From positions 1-64,000 of the forward strand of contig JAITUC010000004.1 in NCBI GenBank assembly GCA_031286585.1: DNA of 64,000 bases. Direction: 5' to 3'. This stretch comes from Delftia acidovorans. GTDB taxonomy: Bacteria > Pseudomonadota > Gammaproteobacteria > Burkholderiales > Burkholderiaceae_C. The notes under the pieces are model-generated. The model was not told the origin of the DNA, searched no databases, and saw nothing but the letters and a program-made list of their open reading frames with translations. Shown here piece after piece: positions 1 to 8,020 of the stretch (the first letter of the stretch is position 1; each line of letters starts with the position of its first letter). Position numbers and translations under genes: made by a program.

Positions 1-138
1 CACTTGGCCGGCATGAAGGACTCCAAGGTGATCGTGGCGATCAACAAGGACCCCGAGGCGCCGATCTTCTCGGTGGCCGACTACGGCCTGGAGGCCGACC
101 TGTTCCAGGCCGTGCCGGAACTGGTGCAGGCGCTGTAA
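1..138 (+). CDS. etfA: Electron transfer flavoprotein alpha subunit, C-terminal fragment
   Basis: Only the last 45 residues are present; the gene begins before the window. They contain [10 protein letters not shown] followed by [11 protein letters not shown], the conserved C-terminal FAD-binding region of the ETF alpha subunit, and end near the usual family C-terminus (VPELVQAL). ETF is a cytoplasmic FAD heterodimer that takes electrons from acyl-CoA dehydrogenases and passes them to ETF:ubiquinone oxidoreductase. This fits the acyl-CoA dehydrogenase gene 1.4 kb downstream. A strong hairpin terminator follows 19 bp after the stop, so the gene closes its operon. Confidence 0.9.
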   Translation, partial: HLAGMKDSKVIVAINKDPEAPIFSVADYGLEADLFQAVPELVQAL

Positions 139-157
139 GCGGCTGAAGCTGAAAAAT

Positions 158-180
158 GAGGGGCATAGGCCCCTCTTTTT
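158..180 (+). terminator. Rho-independent terminator after etfA
   Basis: A 7-bp perfect stem (GAGGGGC, 158-164, with GCCCCTC, 169-175) and a 4-nt loop are followed by five T (176-180). Confidence 0.85.
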
Positions 181-292
181 CCGTCATGGATTCCGGGATG
201 GTCCGCTGGTCACGGCGCGCACCACCGACTACAACAACGGACTTGGCCGCCAGCCGGTGCTGGCGATGGCATGAACCGAGAGGGAGATTGAA

Positions 293-1435
293 ATGAAGAT
301 GATGCGCTTGCGCCTGGCCCGCACGGCCGTGGCTTTTGTCTGTGGCGCCATGGCGCTGGCCGCCGAGGCCAATGCCTGGGTGGTGGGGCAGGTAGCTCCC
401 ATGTCCGGATCCGGTGCGACGCAGGGCCGCGCCTATGCCCAGGGCATGCGCCTGTACTTCGACCAGATCAACAAGGCCGGCGGCGTGCAGGGCCAGCCCG
501 TGCAACTGGTCACCGTGGACGATGTGGGCCATCCCGAGGAAACCGTGGACAAGACCCGCAAGCTGCTGGACGAGTCCAAGCCCGTGGTGCTGGCCGGCTA
601 CTTCGGCAACCGCAACATGGCGGCGCTGCTGGACAGCAAGCTGCTCGACCAGTCGCAGATCTCCCTCGTGGGCTACCAGAGCACGGACACGCGGGTGCTG
701 AGCAACCCCCAGATCTTCAGCACGCGCGCCAACCTGCCCGAGGAAATGGCCAAGATCGCATCGCATCTGGCCACCGTGGGCATCACGCGCCTGGCCCTGC
801 TGCATGACGAGCGTCCCGACGCCAAGGCCGTGGCGGAACTGGTGAACAAGGCGGTCGCGCCTTCCAAGGCCAAGCTGGTGGTCAGCGCCTCGCTGAGCAC
901 TGGCAAGGGCGCCATGGACAAGGCCGTGTCCCAGCTGCAAAAGGCCCAGCCTTCGGCACAGGCCGTGATGGTGGTGGCTTCCAGCCCCGTGACCTCGGCC
1001 TTTGTCGAGGCCTACCGCATGGCGGGCGGCACGGCCCAGATCTACGCGACGTCGGAAGCCGATATCGAGCAGCTGGCCAAGCGCCTGCCCGTGGAATTCA
1101 TGAGCGGCCTGTCCATTGCCCAGGTCGTGCCCAGTCCCTACAAGGTGACCATGCGCCTGAACAAGGAGTTCAGGGACGCGGCCACCGCTGCCGGCAAGTC
1201 GCTGACCGTGCCGGTCAGCTACGCCATGATGGAAGGCTATGTGAACGCCCGTGTCATCGTGGAGGCCATGCGCCGCACCCAGCCGCTGACGCGCGAGAAG
1301 CTGGCCGCTTCGCTGCGCGGCCTGGACGCCTTCGATCTGGGCGGCTACTGGGTTACCTATCGTCCGGGCTCGCAGGCGGGCTCGAAATTCGTGGATTTGT
1401 CCATCGTCAACGCATCGGGCCGCGTCACGCAATAA
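293..1435 (+). CDS. ABC transporter substrate-binding protein, branched-chain amino acid type
   Basis: A 380-residue periplasmic binding protein of the type 1 (Leu/Ile/Val-binding, LivJ-like) fold. It starts with a signal peptide of about 28 residues (basic MKMMRLRLAR, hydrophobic core, ANA then W). The mature N-terminus (VGQVAPMSGSGATQG) and the stretch FDQINKAGGVQGQPVQL are typical of this family. A purine-rich ribosome site (GAGAGGGAG) precedes the ATG. No permease or ATPase genes flank it, so it is an orphan binding protein; it could serve a transporter encoded elsewhere or a sensory role. The ligand cannot be read from sequence. Its position between etfA and an acyl-CoA dehydrogenase gene suggests a short carboxylate or amino-acid-derived acid, which is inference only. 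Confidence 0.85.
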   Translation: MKMMRLRLARTAVAFVCGAMALAAEANAWVVGQVAPMSGSGATQGRAYAQGMRLYFDQINKAGGVQGQPVQLVTVDDVGHPEETVDKTRKLLDESKPVVLAGYFGNRNMAALLDSKLLDQSQISLVGYQSTDTRVLSNPQIFSTRANLPEEMAKIASHLATVGITRLALLHDERPDAKAVAELVNKAVAPSKAKLVVSASLSTGKGAMDKAVSQLQKAQPSAQAVMVVASSPVTSAFVEAYRMAGGTAQIYATSEADIEQLAKRLPVEFMSGLSIAQVVPSPYKVTMRLNKEFRDAATAAGKSLTVPVSYAMMEGYVNARVIVEAMRRTQPLTREKLAASLRGLDAFDLGGYWVTYRPGSQAGSKFVDLSIVNASGRVTQ

Positions 1436-1532
1436 CGCAGCAATGCAGTAGTGCTGTGGCGGCGCGCCCGCTGTCCCAGGTCGCCGCGCGCTCCGCGCCG
1501 GCGGTCCAGGCTCTGTTCAGGAAGGTTCAACA

Positions 1533-3323
1533 ATGACTTACTCGGCTCCCCTCAAAGACATGCTGTTCGCCATGGAGCATCTGGCGCAGATCGACCAGGT
1601 GGCGCAGTTGCCCGGTTTCGAGGAGGCTGGCCTGGAGACGGCACAGGCCGTGCTGGAGGAATGCGCCAAGCTGTGCGAAGGCGTGGTGGCGCCGCTGAAC
1701 CTGCCGGGCGATGTGGCGCCTTCCAGCCTCCAGGACGGCGTGGTCACCACCACGGCGGGTTTCAAGCAGGCCTTTCGCCAGTACGCCGAAGGCGGCTGGC
1801 AGGGCCTGCAGCATCCGCAGGACTTTGGCGGCCAGGGCCTGCCCAAGACGATTGGCGCGGCCTGTGTGGAAATGCTCAACAGCGCCAATCTGAGCTTTGC
1901 GCTGTGCCCGTTGCTGACCGATGGCGCCATCGAGGCCCTGCTCACGGCCGGCAGCGATGAGCTCAAGGCCACCTATCTCGAGAAGCTGGTGACCGGCGAG
2001 TGGACCGGCACCATGAACCTGACCGAGCCCCAGGCCGGCTCCGACCTGGCCCTGGTGCGCACCAAGGCCGAGCCGCAGCCCGATGGCAGCTACAAGGTCT
2101 TCGGCACCAAGATCTTCATCACCTATGGCGAGCACGACATGGCCGAGAACATCGTCCATCTGGTGCTGGCCCGCGTGGCCGGGGCGCCCGAGGGCGTCAA
2201 GGGCATCAGCCTGTTCGTCGTGCCCAAGTTCCTCGTCAACAAGGATGGCTCGCTGGGCGCGCGCAACGATGTGCACTGCGTGAGCATCGAGCACAAGATG
2301 GGCATCAAGGCCTCGCCCACGGCCGTGCTGCAGTACGGCGACAACGGGGGCGCCGTCGGCTATCTGGTGGGCGAGGAGAACCGCGGCCTCGAATACATGT
2401 TCATCATGATGAACGCGGCCCGCTACGCCGTGGGCGTGCAGGGCATTGCCGTGGCCGAGCGCGCCTACCAGCACGCCGTGGCCTATGCCCGCGAGCGCGT
2501 GCAAAGCCGCCCCGTGGACGGCAGCGTGAAGGCCAGCGCCACCATCATCCACCACCCCGATGTGCGCCGCATGCTCATGACCATGCGTGCCTACACCGAG
2601 GGCTGCCGCGCCATGGCGGCCACGGCCGCTGCCGCCTACGATGCCTCCCACCACCATGCCGACGCCCAGGTGCGCGAGGCCAATGCGGCCTTCTATGAAT
2701 TCATGGTGCCCCTGGTCAAGGGCTACAGCACCGAGATGAGCCTTGAAGTCACCAGCCTGGGCGTGCAGGTGCACGGCGGCATGGGCTTCATCGAGGAGAC
2801 GGGGGCCGCACAGTACTACCGCGACGCCAAGATCCTGACCATCTACGAAGGCACGACCGCCATCCAGGCCAACGACCTCGTGGGCCGCAAGACCGCACGC
2901 GACGGCGGCCAGACGGCGCTGGCCATTGCGGGCCAGATCGAGAAGACCGAGGCCGAGCTGGCCGCCAGCGGCACGCCCGAGGCGCTGGCCGTGGCCCGCC
3001 AGCTGGCCGCCGCGCGCCAGGCCTTCGTGGAGGCGGTGCACTTCGTCTCGGGGCAGGCCAGGGCCGAGCCCAATGCCGTGTACGCCGGCAGCGTTCCCTA
3101 CCTGATGCTGGCCGGCAACCTCGTCGCAGGCTGGCAGATGGGCCGCGCCCTGCTGGCGGCCGAGCAGCTGTTGCACAAGGGACAGGACGCGGCCTTCATG
3201 CGCGCGAAGATTGCAACGGCACGCTTTTATGCCGAGCACATCCTGGTCAAAGCGGCGGGCCTGCGCGATGCCATCGTGCACGGCGCAGGCAGCGTGATGG
3301 CGCTGCCCATGGACGCCTTCTGA
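1533..3323 (+). CDS. Acyl-CoA dehydrogenase, large type (DmdC-like)
   Basis: A 596-residue FAD-dependent acyl-CoA dehydrogenase. It has an N-terminal helical domain, a middle beta domain with the FAD-binding stretch TEPQAGSDLALVRTKA (about 165-180), and a C-terminal helical domain containing HGGMGFIEETG and ILTIYEGTTAIQANDLVGRK; the Glu in YEG is the likely catalytic base. The length of about 600 residues and extra C-terminal segment match the subfamily that includes 3-methylmercaptopropionyl-CoA dehydrogenase (DmdC) rather than classic 380-residue enzymes. The real substrate is unknown. An AGGAAGG site lies 7 nt before the ATG. It likely reduces the ETF encoded just upstream and probably shares a transcript with the next gene. 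Confidence 0.88.
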   Translation: MTYSAPLKDMLFAMEHLAQIDQVAQLPGFEEAGLETAQAVLEECAKLCEGVVAPLNLPGDVAPSSLQDGVVTTTAGFKQAFRQYAEGGWQGLQHPQDFGGQGLPKTIGAACVEMLNSANLSFALCPLLTDGAIEALLTAGSDELKATYLEKLVTGEWTGTMNLTEPQAGSDLALVRTKAEPQPDGSYKVFGTKIFITYGEHDMAENIVHLVLARVAGAPEGVKGISLFVVPKFLVNKDGSLGARNDVHCVSIEHKMGIKASPTAVLQYGDNGGAVGYLVGEENRGLEYMFIMMNAARYAVGVQGIAVAERAYQHAVAYARERVQSRPVDGSVKASATIIHHPDVRRMLMTMRAYTEGCRAMAATAAAAYDASHHHADAQVREANAAFYEFMVPLVKGYSTEMSLEVTSLGVQVHGGMGFIEETGAAQYYRDAKILTIYEGTTAIQANDLVGRKTARDGGQTALAIAGQIEKTEAELAASGTPEALAVARQLAAARQAFVEAVHFVSGQARAEPNAVYAGSVPYLMLAGNLVAGWQMGRALLAAEQLLHKGQDAAFMRAKIATARFYAEHILVKAAGLRDAIVHGAGSVMALPMDAF

Positions 3324-3383
3324 CCGGGCGCTTCCACACGGCACAACGCAGACAAAGACACCGAGAACCAACGGAGACAACGC

Positions 3384-4343
3384 ATGTCCAAGCTTCCCCC
3401 GGCGCTGAAGAAACTGGCCCTGCCAGTGATCGGCTCGCCGCTGTTCATCATCAGCAACCCCAAGCTCGTGATCGCCCAGTGCCAGGCCGGCATCGTGGGC
3501 TCCATGCCCGCGCTCAACGCGCGCCCGGCCGAGCAGCTCGAAGACTGGCTGGCCGAGATCACCGAGACCCTGGCCGCCTGGGACAAGGCCCATCCCGACC
3601 GGCCCTCGGCGCCGTTCGCCATCAACCAGATCGTGCACAAGAGCAATGACCGGCTGGACCACGACATGCAGATGTGCGCCAAGTACAAGGTGCCCATCGT
3701 CATTACCAGCCTGGGCGCGCGCGAGGACGTGAACCAGGCCGTGCACAGCTGGGGCGGCGTGGTGCTGCACGACATCATCAACAACAAGTTCGCGCACAAG
3801 GCCATCGACAAGGGGGCCGACGGCCTGATCGCCGTGGCGGCGGGCGCGGGCGGCCATGCGGGTGTCAAGAGCCCGTTCGCGCTGATCCAGGAAATCCGCC
3901 AGTGGTTCGACGGCCCCGTGGCGCTGTCGGGCTCCATTGCCTCGGGCGGCGCCATCCTGGCGGCCCAGGCCATGGGCGCGGACTTCGCCTATATCGGCTC
4001 GGCCTTCATCGCCACGCACGAGGCCCGCGCCCTGGATGCCTACAAGCAGGCCATCGTCGAAGGCACCTCGGACGACATCGTCTACAGCAACCTGTTCACG
4101 GGGGTGCATGGCAACTACCTGGCGCCCTCCATCCGGGCGGCCGGGCTGGACCCCGACAACCTGCCCGAGTCGGACCCCAGCAAGATGAACTTCGGCGGCG
4201 ATGCCAAGAAGGCCTGGAAGGACATCTGGGGCTGTGGCCAGGGCATCGGCGCCATCCGCGAAGTCACGGGAGCGGGTGAGCTGGTCGAGCGCCTCAAGCG
4301 CGAGTACCGCGAAGCGCGCGATCGCGTGCTGTCCATCGCCTGA
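3384..4343 (+). CDS. FMN-dependent oxidoreductase, nitronate monooxygenase family
   Basis: A 319-residue TIM-barrel flavoprotein of the nitronate monooxygenase / 2-nitropropane dioxygenase family. The FMN-phosphate-binding loop AAGAGGHAG lies near residues 152-160 and GADFAYIGSAFIATHEA near 200-216. Family members oxidise alkyl nitronates or act as NADH:quinone reductases, and sequence alone does not decide between them. The gene lies 60 bp after the acyl-CoA dehydrogenase gene, in the same direction, and ends in a strong terminator, which suggests an acyl-CoA dehydrogenase-oxidoreductase transcription unit. Confidence 0.85.
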   Translation: MSKLPPALKKLALPVIGSPLFIISNPKLVIAQCQAGIVGSMPALNARPAEQLEDWLAEITETLAAWDKAHPDRPSAPFAINQIVHKSNDRLDHDMQMCAKYKVPIVITSLGAREDVNQAVHSWGGVVLHDIINNKFAHKAIDKGADGLIAVAAGAGGHAGVKSPFALIQEIRQWFDGPVALSGSIASGGAILAAQAMGADFAYIGSAFIATHEARALDAYKQAIVEGTSDDIVYSNLFTGVHGNYLAPSIRAAGLDPDNLPESDPSKMNFGGDAKKAWKDIWGCGQGIGAIREVTGAGELVERLKREYREARDRVLSIA

Positions 4344-4384
4344 GGTGAGGGCGCCGAGGACGGCGTCTTCTCCTACCCAGCCAT

Positions 4385-4408
4385 ACGGCGCCTGCGGGCG
4401 CCGTTTTC
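4385..4408 (+). terminator. Rho-independent terminator
   Basis: Perfect 8-bp stem ACGGCGCC (4385-4392) and GGCGCCGT (4397-4404) with a TGCG loop, followed by a short T-rich run. It separates the oxidoreductase gene from the cyd operon. Confidence 0.8.
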
Positions 4409-4544
4409 TTTGGCGATTGCCCACGCTTTGCGGGTCCGATTCTGGAAGTTGTTTGCGCAAACCCCCTTGCGCACGCTTGACTGCTTCACTCGGCTTACCC
4501 CCACGAGCGACTTGCCTGGAGCAAGTTTGTTTAGAATTGTTTGC

Positions 4545-4570
4545 GTAATTTCAGTAAATACTGAAATTAC
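4545..4570. promoter_or_regulatory. Perfect 26-bp palindrome, candidate operator of the cyd operon
   Basis: Two perfect 12-nt arms (GTAATTTCAGTA, 4545-4556, and its complement at 4559-4570) are separated by AA. The element lies in an AT-rich stretch 7 bp before the cydD start codon. A -10-like TAGAAT sits at 4532-4537, which would place transcription start at the left edge of the palindrome. This is the arrangement of a repressor operator; the same sequence could also fold in the mRNA next to the start codon. No FNR-type TTGAT-N4-ATCAA site was seen here. Confidence 0.65.
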
Positions 4571-4577
4571 AGAATAA

Positions 4578-6266
4578 ATGAACAAACCTTGTACCCCGTC
4601 ATTGCCTGAGTTCCACCAGCTGGCGCGTCGTCCGATGGCGGGTACGGGGCGCTTGGTGCTGGCCTCGCTGCTGTGGCTGCCCCAGGCGCTGCTGCTGGCG
4701 CTGGCCGTGCAGTCCATGGCCGACGGCGCGGGCATGGAGCCGCTGTGGCCGCTGGCGGCTGGCGTGGCGCTGCTGGGCGGGCTGCGCGCCTGGTGCGATG
4801 CCAGCGGCACGCGCCGCGCCAATCTGCAGGCGCGCGGCCTGGTGAGTGCGCTGCGCGCGCAGGTGCTGCGCACGCTGTCGGGCACCTCGCCGCTGGACCG
4901 CCAGCGCGCGGCCTCGGGCCAGGCAGCCAGCGCCCTGGCCGAGCAGGCCGAGGCCATCGTGCCCTGGCTGTCGCGCTACCAGACCGCCATGTGGCGCGTG
5001 CGCACCGTGCCGCTGGTGATCGCGCTGGCCGTGGCCAGCCAGAGCTGGGTGGCGGCGTTGATCCTGGTAGTGGCCGCGCCGCTGATCCCGCTGTTCATGG
5101 CCATCGTCGGCTGGCGCGCCAAGGCGGCCAGCCAGGCGCAGATGGTGCAGCTGGGCGGCATGAACGCCTTCCTGCTCGACCGGCTGCGCGGCCTGTCCAC
5201 CTTGCGCGCCCTGGGCGCGGTCGATGCCACGGCGCAGCGGCTGCGCGCCAATGCCGAATCCCTGCGCGAACGCAGCATGCGCGTGCTGCGCATTGCCTTT
5301 CTCTCCTCTGCGGTTCTGGAGCTGTTCTCGGCCCTGGGCGTGGCCATGGTGGCCGTGTACGTGGGCTTTCACCTGCTGGGCCATCTGCCCTTTGGCAGCT
5401 GGGGCCAGACACTGAGCCTGGGCCAGGCGCTGTTCGTGCTGCTGCTGGCGCCCAGCTTCTTCGATCCCCTGCGTGAGCTGTCTGCCGTCTGGCACGACCG
5501 CGCCAGCGGCGAGGCCGCACTGCAGGCCCTGGGCGAGCTGGGCCGCGATGCGCAGCCGCTGCCCGGCGCATTGGCTGCGCCCGGCAGGGCGGCCGGCCAG
5601 GCCTGCGCCCTGCACCTGGAGCAGGTGCGGCCCCAGGCACCAGGCGGCGTGGTCACGCTGCCAGCGCTCACGCTGGACGTGCGGCCTGGCGAGCATGTGG
5701 CGCTGTGGAGCCCCAGCGGCAGCGGCAAGTCGCTGCTGCTGGCACAGATGGCCGGCCTGCTGCCGGTGGCCGAGCCTGGGCGCATCCATATCGACGGCCA
5801 GCTGCTCGACGGCGCATCGGCCGGCCGGCTGCGCGCGCGCATGGCCTGGATGGGGCAGAGCCCGCATGTGTTCGCCGGCTCCGTGGCCGACAACCTCCGG
5901 CTGGGCCGCCCGGGATTCGCCTTCGGCGAACTGCGCCAGGCCCTGCGGCTGGCCGGGCTGGGCAAGCTGGCCGAGACCCGGCCCGGCGCCACGCTGGGCG
6001 AGGGCGGAGCCGGCCTGTCGGGCGGCGAAATCGTGCGCCTGGCACTGGCGCGCCTGGCCTTGTCGCGCGATGCAGGCCTGCTGCTGGTCGATGAACCCAC
6101 GGCCCACCTGGACCCGGCCACGGCCGCCCAGGTCACCGATGCCCTGCTGCAGCTGGCGCGCGGGCGCACGCTGATCGTCGCCACCCACGATGCCGAACTG
6201 GCCGCCGCCATGCACCGCGTGGTGGCGCTGGCGGGCCATGCCGCCCCAGAGGAGCTGGCCGCATGA
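4578..6266 (+). CDS. cydD: Thiol reductant ABC exporter subunit CydD
   Basis: A 562-residue half-transporter: an N-terminal membrane domain (hydrophobic helices up to about residue 310) and an ATPase domain with Walker A SGSGKSLLL (near 380), signature LSGGEIVRLALARLAL (near 480) and Walker B LLLVDEPTAHLDP (near 500). CydDC is a heterodimeric inner-membrane exporter of cysteine and glutathione needed to assemble cytochrome bd. Together with CydC directly downstream and CydABX after that, the assignment is firm. The ATG at 4578 has no visible Shine-Dalgarno sequence because the palindrome occupies that position, so leaderless or poorly initiated translation, or a start further in, is possible. 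Confidence 0.92.
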   Translation: MNKPCTPSLPEFHQLARRPMAGTGRLVLASLLWLPQALLLALAVQSMADGAGMEPLWPLAAGVALLGGLRAWCDASGTRRANLQARGLVSALRAQVLRTLSGTSPLDRQRAASGQAASALAEQAEAIVPWLSRYQTAMWRVRTVPLVIALAVASQSWVAALILVVAAPLIPLFMAIVGWRAKAASQAQMVQLGGMNAFLLDRLRGLSTLRALGAVDATAQRLRANAESLRERSMRVLRIAFLSSAVLELFSALGVAMVAVYVGFHLLGHLPFGSWGQTLSLGQALFVLLLAPSFFDPLRELSAVWHDRASGEAALQALGELGRDAQPLPGALAAPGRAAGQACALHLEQVRPQAPGGVVTLPALTLDVRPGEHVALWSPSGSGKSLLLAQMAGLLPVAEPGRIHIDGQLLDGASAGRLRARMAWMGQSPHVFAGSVADNLRLGRPGFAFGELRQALRLAGLGKLAETRPGATLGEGGAGLSGGEIVRLALARLALSRDAGLLLVDEPTAHLDPATAAQVTDALLQLARGRTLIVATHDAELAAAMHRVVALAGHAAPEELAA

Positions 6267-7978
6267 AGCCCCGCTCCACCCTCTGGCCCGTGCTTGCCGC
6301 CCTGGCGCGCATGGCGCCCCGCCGCCTGTGGCTGGGTGGCGCGCTGCTGGCCCTGCTCACGGTGCTCATGGGCATGGCGCTGCTGGGCCTGTCGGGCTGG
6401 TTCATCACGGCCACGGCGCTGGCCGGTCTGCTGCCGGCCACGGCCATCGTTTTCGATGTCTTCATGCCCTCGGCCGGCATCCGCCTGCTGGCCCTGGGCC
6501 GCACGGGCACGCGCTATGCCGAACGGCTGGTCACCCATGACGCCACCCTGGCCGTGCTGGCCGCCCTGCGCGAGCGGCTGCTGCGCAGCTGGGCCACGCC
6601 CGCCGCCGCCCTGAGCCTGCGCCTGCGGCCCGCGCGCCTGCTGCAGCGGCTGACGGCCGACGTGGATGCGCTGGACAGCCTGTACCTGCGCCTGTTCGCG
6701 CCCTTGCTGGCCGCCACGGGTGCCACGCTGGTGGCCGCCCTGGCACTGGGCCTGATGCGCTGGTGGCTGGGCCTGGCACTGGCCCTGTGGCTGCTGGCCA
6801 CGGGCCTGGGCAGCGCCCTGTGGCTGGCGCGTCGCGCGCGCCGGCCCGCCGTGCGCCGCGCGCTGGCGCTGGAGTCCCTGCGGGCCCGCACTGCCGACCT
6901 GGTGGCCGGGCAGGCAGAGCTGGTCATGGCCAGCACCCTGGCCGCGCATTGCGAACGCATTGCCGCCCTGGACGCCCGCGTGGCCGAGGCCGACGCCGCG
7001 CTCCACGGCCTGGAGGCCCGAGCCTCCTTCGTGCAGGGCCTGTGCGGCGCCCTGGCCCTGGCCGGCGTGCTGCTGGGCGTGGGCTGGCTGGCCGAGGCCG
7101 GCCTGCTGGGCGCCCCCGTGGCCGCGCTGGCCCTGCTGCTGGCGCTGACGGCCATGGAGCCGTTCGCCGCATTGCGCCGTGGCGCGCTGGAGGCCGGCCG
7201 CAGCTGGCTGGCCGCGCGCCGGCTGGCGCCTGCCTTGCGCGATGGCGCTGCGAAAGGCATGCCCGAACCCGCTGCGCCCGCGCAGGGCCAGGCGTTTGAG
7301 CTGGAGCACGTCGTGGCGCCGCGTGCCGCGGTGCCAGGCGCCGCCGCGCCGGGCGCCGCAGCGCTGCCGCAGGACCTGCGCATCGCCGAAGGCGAGCGTG
7401 TCGCCCTGCTGGGCGCCAGCGGCGCAGGCAAGACCACGCTGCTGTCCCTGATGGGCGGCGAGCTCCAGCCGCTGGCCGGCGCCGTGCGTGCCCGGCGCTG
7501 CACCTGGATGACGCAGCGCACCGAGCTGTTCGAGGACAGCCTGCGCGACAACCTTTTGCTGGCCTGCCCACGGGCCGCCGAGGACACGCTGTGGGCGGCG
7601 CTGGAAGTCGCCGGGCTGGCCGGCGATGTGCGCGCCATGGCGCAGGGCCTGGACACGCGGCTGGGCGAGGGCGGGCTGGGCCTGTCCGGCGGCCAGGCAC
7701 GGCGCCTGGCGCTGGCGCGGCTGCTGCTGAGCCCCGCGCGCTGCTGGCTGCTGGACGAAGTGACCGAGGGCCTGGATGCACGCACGGCCGCCGACCTGCT
7801 GGTGCGGCTGGACAGTGCGGCCCGGGGCCGCACCCTGGTGCTGGCCACCCACAAGCTGCGGGAGGCGCACCTGGCCGACCGGCTGCTGTGGGTGGAGCAG
7901 GGCCGCGTGGTGTCGGAGGCGCGGCGCGGCACACCGCCGTTCGAGGCGGCCCTGGCGCGCCTGCGGCAGGACGGCTGA
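6263..7978 (+). CDS. cydC: Thiol reductant ABC exporter subunit CydC
   Basis: A 571-residue partner of CydD, whose stop codon it overlaps by 4 nt (ATGA), indicating translational coupling. The membrane domain is followed by an ATPase domain with Walker A GASGAGKTTLLS (near 387), signature LSGGQARRLALARLLL (near 475) and Walker B CWLLDEVTEGLD (near 494). The N-terminal LSGWFITATALAGL and the AGIRLLALGRTGTRYAERLVTHD stretch (split across TM2-3) are hallmarks of CydC. It works in the inner membrane with CydD to keep the periplasm reduced for cytochrome bd and c maturation. Confidence 0.92.
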   Translation: MKPRSTLWPVLAALARMAPRRLWLGGALLALLTVLMGMALLGLSGWFITATALAGLLPATAIVFDVFMPSAGIRLLALGRTGTRYAERLVTHDATLAVLAALRERLLRSWATPAAALSLRLRPARLLQRLTADVDALDSLYLRLFAPLLAATGATLVAALALGLMRWWLGLALALWLLATGLGSALWLARRARRPAVRRALALESLRARTADLVAGQAELVMASTLAAHCERIAALDARVAEADAALHGLEARASFVQGLCGALALAGVLLGVGWLAEAGLLGAPVAALALLLALTAMEPFAALRRGALEAGRSWLAARRLAPALRDGAAKGMPEPAAPAQGQAFELEHVVAPRAAVPGAAAPGAAALPQDLRIAEGERVALLGASGAGKTTLLSLMGGELQPLAGAVRARRCTWMTQRTELFEDSLRDNLLLACPRAAEDTLWAALEVAGLAGDVRAMAQGLDTRLGEGGLGLSGGQARRLALARLLLSPARCWLLDEVTEGLDARTAADLLVRLDSAARGRTLVLATHKLREAHLADRLLWVEQGRVVSEARRGTPPFEAALARLRQDG

Positions 7979-8020
7979 TCAAGGATTTCACCAAGTACCC
8001 CCGAGAGAAAGGATCTCACC

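Noticed and set aside
1527..4460. A 977-codon open frame on the minus strand opposite the acyl-CoA dehydrogenase and oxidoreductase genes
   Set aside because: It has the His/Gly/Arg-rich composition of a frame antisense to GC-rich genes and no family signature. Both plus-strand genes have clear motifs and ribosome sites.
4477..4482. TTGACT as a -35 element for cydD
   Set aside because: No acceptable -10 lies 15-19 bp downstream.
4440..4577. FNR/ANR box for the cyd operon
   Set aside because: Searched by eye for TTGAT-N4-ATCAA and near variants; none found. The only strong symmetric site is the 26-bp palindrome, which does not fit that consensus.
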